44,254 nucleotides of DNA, taken from positions 1 to 44,254 of the IMG/VR virus record IMGVR_UViG_3300008117_006598; one strand, 5' to 3'. Numbering within the stretch: position 1 is the stretch's first letter; the number at the start of each line of letters is the position of its first letter. Both the position numbers and the translations under genes were made by a program. Shown in pieces: positions 28,539 to 37,908 of this stretch. The notes below the pieces were generated by a model, which worked only from the letters and a program-made list of their open reading frames with translations, searched no databases and was not told the origin of the DNA. The stretch comes from a virus.

Positions 28539-31500
28539 TTAAGGTTGTAATTGTTCAGGAGTAATAGCAGATATAATCACTATATCGCTAGCTTGAGCAC
28601 CGTTGACAAATATTTCATAAGGAGCACATCTAATTTCATATAAATCACCAAACGTTAGCGAAGGATCTTTAGGAACAAGAATTGCTGAACTAATCAATCC
28701 TTCTAAGCTAGCATGTAAATAGGCGCTTAATTCACTAAAATAAAAAGTATCACCAAAATCCCAATTATCTATTAGGAAATAATCGTTCATTGCAGATAAG
28801 ACTGCTGATCTAATTTCACTATCACTTGCGGTAGTGTTACTTGATTTAATTACTTTAATAGTTGCTCGTAATTCGGGAATAGCTTTATTTCCAAATAAAG
28901 GTTTAAACGTAACACTGTTAAAAACAACAGTATCACTCATCATTTTGTAATCATTTAGTCCATTGTAATTTTGGGATAATTCTTCAATTGTTGGTTTAGA
29001 TGGTTCAACAATTGTTCCAGTTGTGTCCTGAATCCAATTGACGTAAGAATTATAATATCCTAAGGTTACAACATACAAATCAATAATGTTTGTTGTTCCA
29101 GGATCAATTCGAGTAGTGTTATTACTCAAATGCTGATACTGAAAAGATAAGCTTTGTCTTCCTGTAAGAGCAGTGTATTGTGTAACTTCCTCTAAGTTTA
29201 ATATGTTTAATGTGCTAGCGTTTTGTATTGATTTATAAAATTTGTTTTCCGAATAAGCGTAAAAAATTTGACCAACTGGATATTCGTATTTTATTGCTTC
29301 AATATTTGTTTTGTAAGCATAATTATAATTAATCAGTTCTGGTTCAGTAATGCTTTTTTTTGTTAAGTTGTTTGCATTAGTTGTCGTTTCAATAAAAACA
29401 AAATTAGATGTATTTGTCGATCCATATGCATAACCTGTAATAGTTTCAAAAAAATCAGGGTTGTCAATATAATTTGGATTAGTTGCGTTAAAGCACCCTA
29501 TTTCAACAGAATAGTTATCAGGATAACCGTCCGGTTCAATTACTTGTCCAGTAACATTAAGTTTAAAATCTTCTCCTAATATACTTACACCATTTGATGA
29601 TAAATTTGTTTTAATTACTTTAATATTGTCTGTTGCCAAATTACCTGAAAAAGGGTCGTAAATTATTCTATCATTACTGAATATAAATCTTGTATTTTTT
29701 ACGCTACCAAAATAATAAGTTATTGCCTTGCTGGTAATTCTATAAGCTCCTGATCCTAAACTATTAAACTTTATTAATGCATCGGAACGATTTATATCTC
29801 CGATAAACCATCTATTAACATTTATTGGTAAATTATTAACATAGTACAGTGAAAAATTTTGTAGATTTGACAAATAATCTAAAATATTTTGAATTGTAGC
29901 ATTCGTCAGTGTATTCTCAAACACAGGTATAATTGTTGTCAGTATTGACCCAGTTGGCACAAATTTACTTAAGGTAATAGGACCAGATCCATTATAAAGA
30001 TTTCCTACACCACCATTACTACCATCTTCTACAACATTAAGTACATTGACCCACATAAAAGTATTATTTACTGACGGTGCTATTCCTGCCACTAAACGAT
30101 TATTTTTAAAATAATAACCGGTTGGAGCAATAAATTTTAATAATGCATTAGGTGTACAGTATTTCATATTATAAGCACTGTATATTCCTACATTAACGGG
30201 CCCATTAGAATTGTAAAAATATCCTGTAACTAATGTACCATCAAAATTGGTTTGTTGCCAAGTTGTTATTCCATCGCCCGAAGCCACATTAATAGAATAT
30301 CTATTTGCAGTTAGTGCGTAATACTGATATAAGTTATTGTTTGATAATATTTCTAATATTTGATTAGATAATAATCTAGATACAGAGCCTGAAATCTCCG
30401 ACGCATTAAAGTCATAAAACTTATCATTTGATTCTAAATATAAAACACCATCTTCACTAAAACTCGTAGTATTGGAGTACTTACCTGTTGGGTCTAGTAG
30501 GTCGAAATTTCTTGACACTCCAATTGAACTAATGTTTAACGCTTTCGTTTTAATTATAGAACTGAATAATGTATAGGGAAAATTATTATAATCTTCCCCG
30601 TTAACCATTCTATTTTGAGAATAAAAATGTATAGGTGCCTTTGCTTTTATATTCGCAATAGATTCTCTTGATTGTGCATTATTAACCGTGCTCGTAAGCG
30701 AAACAGTAAGAGTAAGTGTTTCAGTTTTATTTTTTTTGCTTATGTAACTAAAATTTAATGTAACTCCCTGAATTTCAGCAGGATCAATTGTGTATTGAAG
30801 TGCGTTACTTACTCTAACCAATGATCTAAATGAACCAACTGGGATTTCACTAAAGACACCATCTCCAAAAACGTAATTAACCTGATCATTAAATCTTGAT
30901 GTTACAGAGAAAACTGCTTTTCTTGAATTTTCAGTTCTTAAATATGTGTTAGCAAACAAGTTATCTACTTGTACCCAATTTAGTAACTCTCCTGTTACGG
31001 GATCAATTTTATATAACCAAGTATCAGTTTCGTTAATTCCTTGTATATCACTAATAGGAACAACTTGATTAGCTATTTGTTGGGCCAAAGAAAAATCGTA
31101 TGTAGTTAATGTGCCTTGCTTAAAATATAAGAAAAAACCAGTATTGGCACTACCAAAACCAAACTTATCGTTTCTATATAGTATATTAAATGTTCCCTTA
31201 GGGTTAGGAGGTATTTCATACAAATAGTTTTCATTCATGCTAGTCACACTAACACATTCAAAATTCATTGTTACACCACCGATTGTCGCAGAAAAAGGTA
31301 TTACCGGAGAAACAGTTGTAGGTATTTTGATAGAATATTCTTCCGTTTTTACATTAGCTATTTCTTGTGTGTTACCGGGTCTACCAATTCTTTGAGTAGC
31401 AATTAAACAAGCATTTATGATTGAATTAAATTGTTCTTGCCAATTTGGATTAGCTGGATCATTAAAGTATACCGGAATACCTGCAAGATTAAAACCGTTA

Positions 31501-31895
31501 ATATCTGTGACATTTTCAGTTGTGCTAATGCTGGTTATTTTTAAAAATCCTTGAGCAGCGTTATTTCGTTTTGGATTATAATTAACTAAATTCGCTAGTT
31601 TTATTACACTATCTCTGCGCTCTGCTGTATCTATGAAATTTTCTCTGGTATTTAAATCGTCCCTAAAAGCAACTGCTTGACCCATAAACGCCATAACATC
31701 CAAAAGTGCAACATACTCGCTACTTTCAATATAGTCATTAAAGGTTTCCGGATAATATAAACGTAGGTAATCTACAAAACTTTTTCGTAGTGTTTCATAA
31801 TCGTAGCTTCTAAAATTGGCTTGACTATAGGTTTTGTAAATTGCTTTCCAGTCATTTACTCCGAATATTGCAGATTGTCTAGAACTTGTAGCCAT
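28539..31895 (-). CDS. gp6: Baseplate wedge protein gp6
   Basis: An 1,118-aa protein. Residues 30-120 carry the gp6 hallmark seen across T4-like phages: LRKSFVDYLRLYYPETFNDY, YVALLDVMAFMGQAVAFRDD and NFIDTAERRDSVIKLANLV then YNPKRN. The central part is beta-rich and contains a baseplate-J-like region (VFGDGVFSEIPVG). The C-terminus has NWDFGDTFYFSELSAYLHAS. gp6 dimers form the ring that ties the baseplate wedges together and triggers sheath contraction. It is longer than T4 gp6 (about 660 aa), as is common in marine relatives. The ATG has an AGAG ribosome-binding site and a GATAAATA element 18 nt upstream. The stop is 14 nt before the giant gene's ATG. Confidence 0.95.
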   Translation of the reverse strand: MATSSRQSAIFGVNDWKAIYKTYSQANFRSYDYETLRKSFVDYLRLYYPETFNDYIESSEYVALLDVMAFMGQAVAFRDDLNTRENFIDTAERRDSVIKLANLVNYNPKRNNAAQGFLKITSISTTENVTDINGFNLAGIPVYFNDPANPNWQEQFNSIINACLIATQRIGRPGNTQEIANVKTEEYSIKIPTTVSPVIPFSATIGGVTMNFECVSVTSMNENYLYEIPPNPKGTFNILYRNDKFGFGSANTGFFLYFKQGTLTTYDFSLAQQIANQVVPISDIQGINETDTWLYKIDPVTGELLNWVQVDNLFANTYLRTENSRKAVFSVTSRFNDQVNYVFGDGVFSEIPVGSFRSLVRVSNALQYTIDPAEIQGVTLNFSYISKKNKTETLTLTVSLTSTVNNAQSRESIANIKAKAPIHFYSQNRMVNGEDYNNFPYTLFSSIIKTKALNISSIGVSRNFDLLDPTGKYSNTTSFSEDGVLYLESNDKFYDFNASEISGSVSRLLSNQILEILSNNNLYQYYALTANRYSINVASGDGITTWQQTNFDGTLVTGYFYNSNGPVNVGIYSAYNMKYCTPNALLKFIAPTGYYFKNNRLVAGIAPSVNNTFMWVNVLNVVEDGSNGGVGNLYNGSGPITLSKFVPTGSILTTIIPVFENTLTNATIQNILDYLSNLQNFSLYYVNNLPINVNRWFIGDINRSDALIKFNSLGSGAYRITSKAITYYFGSVKNTRFIFSNDRIIYDPFSGNLATDNIKVIKTNLSSNGVSILGEDFKLNVTGQVIEPDGYPDNYSVEIGCFNATNPNYIDNPDFFETITGYAYGSTNTSNFVFIETTTNANNLTKKSITEPELINYNYAYKTNIEAIKYEYPVGQIFYAYSENKFYKSIQNASTLNILNLEEVTQYTALTGRQSLSFQYQHLSNNTTRIDPGTTNIIDLYVVTLGYYNSYVNWIQDTTGTIVEPSKPTIEELSQNYNGLNDYKMMSDTVVFNSVTFKPLFGNKAIPELRATIKVIKSSNTTASDSEIRSAVLSAMNDYFLIDNWDFGDTFYFSELSAYLHASLEGLISSAILVPKDPSLTFGDLYEIRCAPYEIFVNGAQASDIVIISAITPEQLQP

Positions 31896-31913
31896 ATAAT
31901 TTTCTCTTTATCA

Positions 31914-31921
31914 TATTTATC
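31914..31921 (-). promoter_or_regulatory. Late-promoter-like element GATAAATA
   Basis: Minus-strand GATAAATA in the 45-nt gap between gp25 and gp6, 18 nt before the gp6 ATG. It would give a leader of about 12 nt carrying an AGAG ribosome-binding site. It probably drives gp6 and the giant gene. Confidence 0.5.
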
Positions 31922-31940
31922 ACGTAAAAAAACAGCACTT

Positions 31941-32390
31941 TTAGCTTGAAGTAACTGTTCCTGAATTTCTGTCAAAGTTTAGCTGAAGTTGTTGAACCTT
32001 ATTTTCTGGTGCTATAGCAAGTTCCATTTCCGCTAAAAAACCGCTATCGTAGGGGTAAATTATCACTGTATTAATAATTAATCTAGGGTCTAACCCTGCA
32101 ATACGCCTAATCTCGTTTTCTATTTGAATTTGAACTTCTGGTATATTAGGTTCAAATATAAATGACCAAATTGTTGTACCATACTCAGGTTTACCTGGTT
32201 TTTGTCCTTGGGGAATGTTTAGGGCGTTTAAAAAATCAACTATCACAAGTTGATCATCATACAAACTAAACTTTTTAACTGGTACGACCGGTCTTGTAAT
32301 AGTTCCTTGTCCACCATCTATTCCGGGAGGATTAAGCGATGGCGCAGGTAGATTGTTAAATTGTGTGCTAAATCCTCTATAAATTACCAT
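31941..32390 (-). CDS. gp25: Baseplate wedge protein gp25
   Basis: A 149-aa protein of the gp25/GpW family. The N-terminal 45 residues are proline- and glycine-rich. The core follows, with LYDDQLVIVDFLNALNIPQ, the family signature YGTTIWSFIFEPN and ENEIRRIAGLDPRLIINTV. gp25 sits at the junction of wedge and sheath initiator and forms the first ring contacting the tail sheath. Size and motif order match T4 gp25 (132 aa). GGAG lies about 9 nt before the ATG. It sits directly between gp5 and gp6. Confidence 0.95.
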   Translation of the reverse strand: MVIYRGFSTQFNNLPAPSLNPPGIDGGQGTITRPVVPVKKFSLYDDQLVIVDFLNALNIPQGQKPGKPEYGTTIWSFIFEPNIPEVQIQIENEIRRIAGLDPRLIINTVIIYPYDSGFLAEMELAIAPENKVQQLQLNFDRNSGTVTSS

Positions 32391-32404
32391 TTTTTATAGC
32401 TCCA

Positions 32405-35341
32405 TTATGTAAATAAATTTTCTTCTGCAACTTGAACTTGTGCTTTAAGGTTGTCTATTTCACCCAAAAGGTTGATATATTCTTCAAGTGCTTGTTGAGT
32501 AATTAAAGCATCAGATCCGTATTGTTCCTTAAGCAATAACCATGTATTTCTTGCCTCAAATTTTTGATCTGTTTTGCTTGTTAATTCTATTTTTAAATTT
32601 TCAAAAATTGATAAATTTTCGTCGTCTGGCACATCTAATTCCTGCCCTTCGGAATTTGGCAATGGGATTCGGCTGTCTCCATAAATTGCTTTTGTTGCAG
32701 CCTGAATGCTGCTTCTATTTACCGTATTTTCTGCAACTGTAGACATTACTGTTGATGCAGGACCACCAGAAGATAAAGCTTTACTTGCACTGTTTAATGC
32801 TGATATTTCTGGTCCATTTAGGGATGATTTAGCAAAATTGGTCAGACTACTGGTTAAGGTATTAGGATTAATACCTATTTGACCAAAATTAAGACTATTT
32901 TGAATTGATTGGGTTATTATATTTGATAAATTGGAAGTGCCTAAATTTAATTGACTTGCGCCTAATGTACTTACCTGATTCGTTATTGCACTTAAGCCTC
33001 CAGTTAATCCTCCTAATGATCCTCCTGATGATTGTTTATTAGCATCATTAAGTGCTGTTAAGTTTTGTGGAATACCTGCTGTTAATTTAGTAAAGCTTCC
33101 TTTTATTGCATTAAAGACGCTTGAGGCGGCACCTGCTACTGAACCAACAACTGCCCCTGCACCAGATGTTATGGATGAAAGCATGGAGCCTACTGGGCTC
33201 GTTGTTTTTTCTGCCATATCAGCAGCATAATTACCAGTGCCTATCGTGTTTCTAATTTCAGTTGTTTGAGGAGAGGATAAGTTTCCAGATGCAAATGATG
33301 TTACAGACGCTACACCAAATTTTGCTGCACTGTTTAATAGGCCGGTAATTTGTGTTGGGCTTTCTTTTCCTGTTATTATGCCATTGACTTTTAATGCGTC
33401 AAAACCATTATTCATTAATCCAACTTGAGTGCTTGTTTGAGCATTTACATTTGTAACAAATGCAGGTAAATTGGAGACTCCATCTTTACCGGTAAACACA
33501 CTTTGTGGTAAAGCTTCCCCTAAATATGTTGAAGTTTTAGCCACATTATTTATAATTACGCTAGATCCTGGTTTTAGATATCCTGCTTGTTCTAACTGTT
33601 GAGGTGAATGTCCGAGTTTACCAAGCACTGCAGCTTGAGTTCCGTCAATAGTTACAAGACCACCACTTTGACTAACTGCATTTTTTATAGTTGGATTATT
33701 TCCTGCAGAAACAGCAGCCTGAGATACTGCTGCAGAAGTAGTATTAACATCAAAATTTCCTTTAGCAGGTGTGATATTTTTTGCTGTAGAGGCAAGAGAG
33801 GGCGTTGTTACCTGTAGCGGTCCTGTATTAGAACCGTTTGCTGTTGAATTAACTCTTTGTAATTCGGAAGAAGGTTCCGAAGGAAAATTTCCTGCGGCAC
33901 TCTCATCAATTTTTACATTGACACCCTTATTTGCATCTACCCAAGGTGTGTGAGTTGGTACACGGGAATTAATACTCGGCAATTTGCTTGGAGCTGGAAT
34001 CCAACCTGCTGTGCTATCAAATAATGTATCGGAATGTTGAACTATTGGTATTGGTTTTATCTCAACTGGCTGTAGAGATGAGCTACCTGTGTTTAGGTTT
34101 ATTCTACTACCATTAATGAAAGTTGTGCTGTCACTTTTAAAAGAAGCAGGGCTTTTTGAAGTAAAACTCATTCCTTTTTCAACTTTTAATAAGTGATCTC
34201 CTATAGTCTGCTGCGAAAAATTTTTTCCAACCCTAATGTTTGTATCCTTGTCAGTATTTAAATTTAATTCCTCAGCATAAATGTTAAGCTGTTTTTTTGC
34301 ATTTATATTGATATTATTATCAGCATGTAAGTTTAAATCTCCTTTAGTTCTAACATTTAAACTATTGGTACTATAAAGATCAATTGTTCCTTCTTTTCCT
34401 AATTCAACATAACTTTGACCGTTACTGTGAATTATAAAAAGCGTTTGTCCATCGTCACTCATCGTTATTTGATGACCGCCGGCAGTGCGTAATCTCATTA
34501 AATTGTTTTGTCCAAATATATCACCGTCATCTAATACAATACTATGACCACCTCTTCTTGCTATAATTTTTGCTTCTTCAACTTTAGAGTCAAGTAAATT
34601 TTCAGCTAACTCTCCGTCATTAGTACCGCTAATTGCACTATAGATGGGTCGTCCTGGAGTACTAATACCATAAACATTACTTGGGCTTTCACGCACAGAT
34701 GAACTGGTAATGGTACCTCTTATGTCATCACGAATTAAACCCTGTTGCCATAATTGAGCAGCGATAACTGTATGCACAGGTCTTGCTTGTTCATTAAATG
34801 CGGGACTGTCAAATAAATTTTCATTTTTATCATTTAATTCTGTTACTGGTAAATTTTCTGCGTTACCATACCTTGATGCTTCTCCTTCTTCCATTATTAT
34901 TTTATTAGTTGAGCCTATACCAGGCACCATGTGTGTTAGTCCTGGTGTAGGGACGCATCCTATATAGTAACCAAAATCTTTTTTACCATATAAAAATAAA
35001 CAAATAACTTCAGAACCTATATCAGGAGAGGTAGCCCAAAAACCATAACTATGAGGATTAGTCGTGTATGTACCATATGAAGTAGTTTCGTTACTGTTTG
35101 GATTATAATCTCCTAAAATATTTCCGTAAAAAGGAGACAAATAGCTTACCGTTACCCAGCTACTTGAGTCATTAGGATTAGTTGCTCCAAAATCTTCAAT
35201 GTAAACTTTAAGCCGCCCTGTTCTTATAGGGTCTACATTTTGTTTCACAATTCCTTTTACTGCGAACGGATAAGAAACTGCTCCGCCTGGGTTAAGTTTG
35301 TACTGTTCTGTTGTTCCCGATGTTTTAATTACATTATCCAT
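32405..35341 (-). CDS. gp5: Baseplate hub / central spike protein gp5 without lysozyme domain
   Basis: A 978-aa protein from the ATG at 35341. A TTG at 35362 would add seven residues but lies inside the upstream gene with poor spacing. The N-terminal OB-fold region has YPFAVKGIVKQNVDPIRTGR, SDIGSEVICLFLYGK-like strands and YYIGCVPTPGLTHMVPG. The glycoside-hydrolase (lysozyme) domain of T4 gp5 is absent. Residues about 260-405 form a VgrG/gp5-type beta-helix (GGHQITMSDDGQTLFIIH, NLHADNNININAKKQLNIYA). Residues about 430-880 are Ser/Thr/Ala/Gly-rich and look disordered. The last 70 residues form a likely coiled coil. It caps the tail tube and pierces the envelope. Peptidoglycan cutting must come from elsewhere. 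Confidence 0.9.
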   Translation of the reverse strand: MDNVIKTSGTTEQYKLNPGGAVSYPFAVKGIVKQNVDPIRTGRLKVYIEDFGATNPNDSSSWVTVSYLSPFYGNILGDYNPNSNETTSYGTYTTNPHSYGFWATSPDIGSEVICLFLYGKKDFGYYIGCVPTPGLTHMVPGIGSTNKIIMEEGEASRYGNAENLPVTELNDKNENLFDSPAFNEQARPVHTVIAAQLWQQGLIRDDIRGTITSSSVRESPSNVYGISTPGRPIYSAISGTNDGELAENLLDSKVEEAKIIARRGGHSIVLDDGDIFGQNNLMRLRTAGGHQITMSDDGQTLFIIHSNGQSYVELGKEGTIDLYSTNSLNVRTKGDLNLHADNNININAKKQLNIYAEELNLNTDKDTNIRVGKNFSQQTIGDHLLKVEKGMSFTSKSPASFKSDSTTFINGSRINLNTGSSSLQPVEIKPIPIVQHSDTLFDSTAGWIPAPSKLPSINSRVPTHTPWVDANKGVNVKIDESAAGNFPSEPSSELQRVNSTANGSNTGPLQVTTPSLASTAKNITPAKGNFDVNTTSAAVSQAAVSAGNNPTIKNAVSQSGGLVTIDGTQAAVLGKLGHSPQQLEQAGYLKPGSSVIINNVAKTSTYLGEALPQSVFTGKDGVSNLPAFVTNVNAQTSTQVGLMNNGFDALKVNGIITGKESPTQITGLLNSAAKFGVASVTSFASGNLSSPQTTEIRNTIGTGNYAADMAEKTTSPVGSMLSSITSGAGAVVGSVAGAASSVFNAIKGSFTKLTAGIPQNLTALNDANKQSSGGSLGGLTGGLSAITNQVSTLGASQLNLGTSNLSNIITQSIQNSLNFGQIGINPNTLTSSLTNFAKSSLNGPEISALNSASKALSSGGPASTVMSTVAENTVNRSSIQAATKAIYGDSRIPLPNSEGQELDVPDDENLSIFENLKIELTSKTDQKFEARNTWLLLKEQYGSDALITQQALEEYINLLGEIDNLKAQVQVAEENLFT

Positions 35342-35342
35342 A

Positions 35343-37607
35343 TTATGATTCTCTGCCTCCAATGTTTACACCTGCATAGCTTAAGGCAGGTTGACTTCTT
35401 ATGTTGTTAATTGAATCATCATCTGCTACAGAGCCTGGGGCAATAGTAGCTAATATTGATCTTTGAGTTTGCTCATATGTTAGCACCGGTTCATCTGTTT
35501 GACTTACTATTGGAGTTTCACTTACTGTTTGACCAAATCCTACATTGGTTGCCCCGATGTCAGTGTTAGTTGGGAAGGTTTGTGACACTGCTTCTCTTCC
35601 TTGATCAGTACTTGCAGAAGGTTGCGAAGTAGGATTAGGGTTTATCCATTGCACTAAATCTAAATCTTGAGTAAATCTTCCCTTACTAAAACTACTTACA
35701 ACTGATAAAACCATATATACTAGACCCTGAACTTCCTGACCAGTTGTGTTATTTACAGGGGTATCTTTATAAAATTGAATGTTTTTGTTTATTAACATTA
35801 ATCCTGTTGAATCGTCATAGTCCACTCCTTCATAAAAATTAATCTCAATAAAAACTTGTCCTCCTAAAGGATTAATGGATAAATTAGGACCATATGCCGC
35901 CTCCCTAGGTGTACTAGCATTTTTTGATGTACCGATAGTGGTCATTAAGAAATCAGGATCACCAAGTATTTGTAATTTAGCTTTAATTGTATCCCCAGGG
36001 CTGTATAAATTAGTTTTAATACTTCCCACAGGGATTCCAGCTTTACCAGATAAGGTCTCCAAAGAAATATTTTTAGCTCCTGGCACAATAGGAGTTTTAT
36101 CTCCATCACTGTTAGGTTGTTCTTTAATGTTGTCTGAACCACCTGGTAAAAAATATAAATTATTATATGAAGTTTCAAAACTGATTACTTCAGTATTCAA
36201 TCCTGTAAAATAGTAATTAAAAACTTTAAATGGCCCATAGTAATCAGTTTTATTTGTGGGATTTACAAAAGTAGATTTAATATATGGGATTTGATATGGT
36301 TGAATTCTGTAAGTTATATAAAAAACATAATCATTTCTCAATGGATCATATGCTTTAGGTTTTACAATTGGATTTATACTAAACCATTGAAGTTTTTTGG
36401 AACCTTGATTACCTTCGCTAGGCTTAAACTCAGGCACCCCATCTTCTGTATAAATTTTATCTAAAGCTTTTGTTATGTAATCACTTTGTAAAATTACATT
36501 ATCAATAAATTTAGTTAAAGTCATTCCACCTGAGACAGCAATGCTTCTTGTATTAGGATTATATGTAAAATTAGTTATTGTATCTTTTCCAGTTATTTGT
36601 GAACTATCCGTAGGAATACCCAAACTTGATTTTACTTTGTCATATCTTTCTTTTGATGTTAATTTTGAAAATTTAATAACGTTGCTAAGTTCAATATTAT
36701 AAACATTAATTTCTTGTGCTTCTCCATTATTAACAAGATTTTGCTCACGCTCATTCATTATTTGAATAATGCCTTTTGCATTTGGATTATCTCCTTCTTC
36801 CCTTGCTCCTAATAGAACTTCCCCTACAGTTGTTCCTGAAACTTCCCTATCTTCTGGTATTAAATTTCGTTTAACCCCATATGCTTCTTGAATAGATATA
36901 GGCACTGCCTTAATAGTGTATACTGTACTTTTACCGTCTAATTTAAATGAAAAATCTTGCAGATATAAAGGATAATAACTTGTATTACTACCTTGGTTGT
37001 TGCTACTAGAACCTGTATACTGCCCTTGTTCTATTCCAGGATATACATCGTCAATAGGATTTCCGTCATCATCGTACCCCATAAAACTAATTGCTAAAAC
37101 ATAAAATTGTTTAATTGGATCTGTGTTTAGATGAATGTTTGGTATAGTGCTTTTAGTAGTTATTTCTAAAGCTTTTTGTTTTAAAACTGTTGTAAAACTA
37201 AAGCCCATTGGCTCATAAATTTTAAATTCAAAATTAATAGAATTGGTTGGTGCTTCTGTTGCTTTTGTATTGCAAAAAGTCTTAAAAGTTAAATCATCAA
37301 TAAAATATTCGGCATTTGGATTTATTCTAGGAGCATTACTTTTTACTCCTGTTCCCCCAGATTCCGCTACTGTATAAAAACCCTCATCCTGCCCAATATA
37401 TGTCAATCCTGAATCAATGAATCTAATATACGCTTCAGAAGTTACCATGTAAAAAGTTAAGTGGTATGTGAAACTAGCGTATTCACTTAAAGGATTTTTT
37501 GGACGACCACCTGCAATGACCTCTTTGTAATTTTCTGGAGTACCTATAACAACTACTTCCGGTAAAGTTCCTCCTTCTTTTGCAGAGTATCCATCATCCT
37601 GTACCAT
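35343..37607 (-). CDS. Probable baseplate hub / tail structural protein
   Basis: A 754-aa protein. The N-terminal block NPLSEYASFTYHLTFYMV with YIRFIDSGL is a pattern of structural proteins next to gp5 in marine T4-like phages. Later come INFEFKIYEPMGFSF, YVLAISFMGYDDDG and YPLYLQDFSFKLDGK, all beta-rich. A second conserved part has WFSINPIVKPKAYDPLRNDY and YRIQPYQIPYIKS. The last 90 residues are Ser/Thr/Gln-rich. The position directly before gp5 is that expected of a hub partner such as gp27, but I do not see a convincing gp27 motif, so this is a positional inference. It lies 1 nt after gp53 and ends 1 nt before the chosen gp5 ATG. Confidence 0.65.
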   Translation of the reverse strand: MVQDDGYSAKEGGTLPEVVVIGTPENYKEVIAGGRPKNPLSEYASFTYHLTFYMVTSEAYIRFIDSGLTYIGQDEGFYTVAESGGTGVKSNAPRINPNAEYFIDDLTFKTFCNTKATEAPTNSINFEFKIYEPMGFSFTTVLKQKALEITTKSTIPNIHLNTDPIKQFYVLAISFMGYDDDGNPIDDVYPGIEQGQYTGSSSNNQGSNTSYYPLYLQDFSFKLDGKSTVYTIKAVPISIQEAYGVKRNLIPEDREVSGTTVGEVLLGAREEGDNPNAKGIIQIMNEREQNLVNNGEAQEINVYNIELSNVIKFSKLTSKERYDKVKSSLGIPTDSSQITGKDTITNFTYNPNTRSIAVSGGMTLTKFIDNVILQSDYITKALDKIYTEDGVPEFKPSEGNQGSKKLQWFSINPIVKPKAYDPLRNDYVFYITYRIQPYQIPYIKSTFVNPTNKTDYYGPFKVFNYYFTGLNTEVISFETSYNNLYFLPGGSDNIKEQPNSDGDKTPIVPGAKNISLETLSGKAGIPVGSIKTNLYSPGDTIKAKLQILGDPDFLMTTIGTSKNASTPREAAYGPNLSINPLGGQVFIEINFYEGVDYDDSTGLMLINKNIQFYKDTPVNNTTGQEVQGLVYMVLSVVSSFSKGRFTQDLDLVQWINPNPTSQPSASTDQGREAVSQTFPTNTDIGATNVGFGQTVSETPIVSQTDEPVLTYEQTQRSILATIAPGSVADDDSINNIRSQPALSYAGVNIGGRES

Positions 37608-37608
37608 A

Positions 37609-37908
37609 TTAAATTCCGTAAGTATCTGTCAGTGTATCAATTTGAGGCAAGTAAATAAAAGTACCAATCACAAAATCAAATAAGGGGTCTTTTAATTTAT
37701 TAGGATTTCTTTGAGCAAAAACCCACCAAAGTTTTGAGTTATTATATAAATCATAAGCCAATAAATCAGGTCTTAAATTGTAAGTTGGAGTAATTTGCCA
37801 ATAGATATCATCTGCTTTTTTTGGCAGTGGTCTATCTACCATAATATCTAAAAATTGATTGTTAACTACTCCAGTAAAATAATATGGACTTGTTGATGGA
37901 TATATCAT
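37609..37908 (-). CDS. gp53: Baseplate wedge protein gp53
   Basis: A 99-aa protein from the ATG at 37908. A TTG at 37914 adds two residues but is only 3 nt from the GGAGG, whereas the ATG has a good 9-nt spacing. The gp53 signature is clear: RPDLLAYDLYNNSKLWWVFA, then QRNPNKLKDPLFDFVIG and FIYLPQIDTL. gp53 bolts neighbouring baseplate wedges together in T4. This version corresponds to the conserved core and is shorter than T4 gp53 (196 aa). The start codon overlaps the stop of the 437-aa gene by one base (TAATG), so translation is coupled. Confidence 0.93.
   Translation of the reverse strand: MIYPSTSPYYFTGVVNNQFLDIMVDRPLPKKADDIYWQITPTYNLRPDLLAYDLYNNSKLWWVFAQRNPNKLKDPLFDFVIGTFIYLPQIDTLTDTYGI

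Noticed and set aside
35342-35362. TTG start for gp5 at 35362
   Set aside because: It lies inside the upstream gene with poor ribosome-binding-site spacing. The ATG at 35341 follows AGAG at suitable distance.
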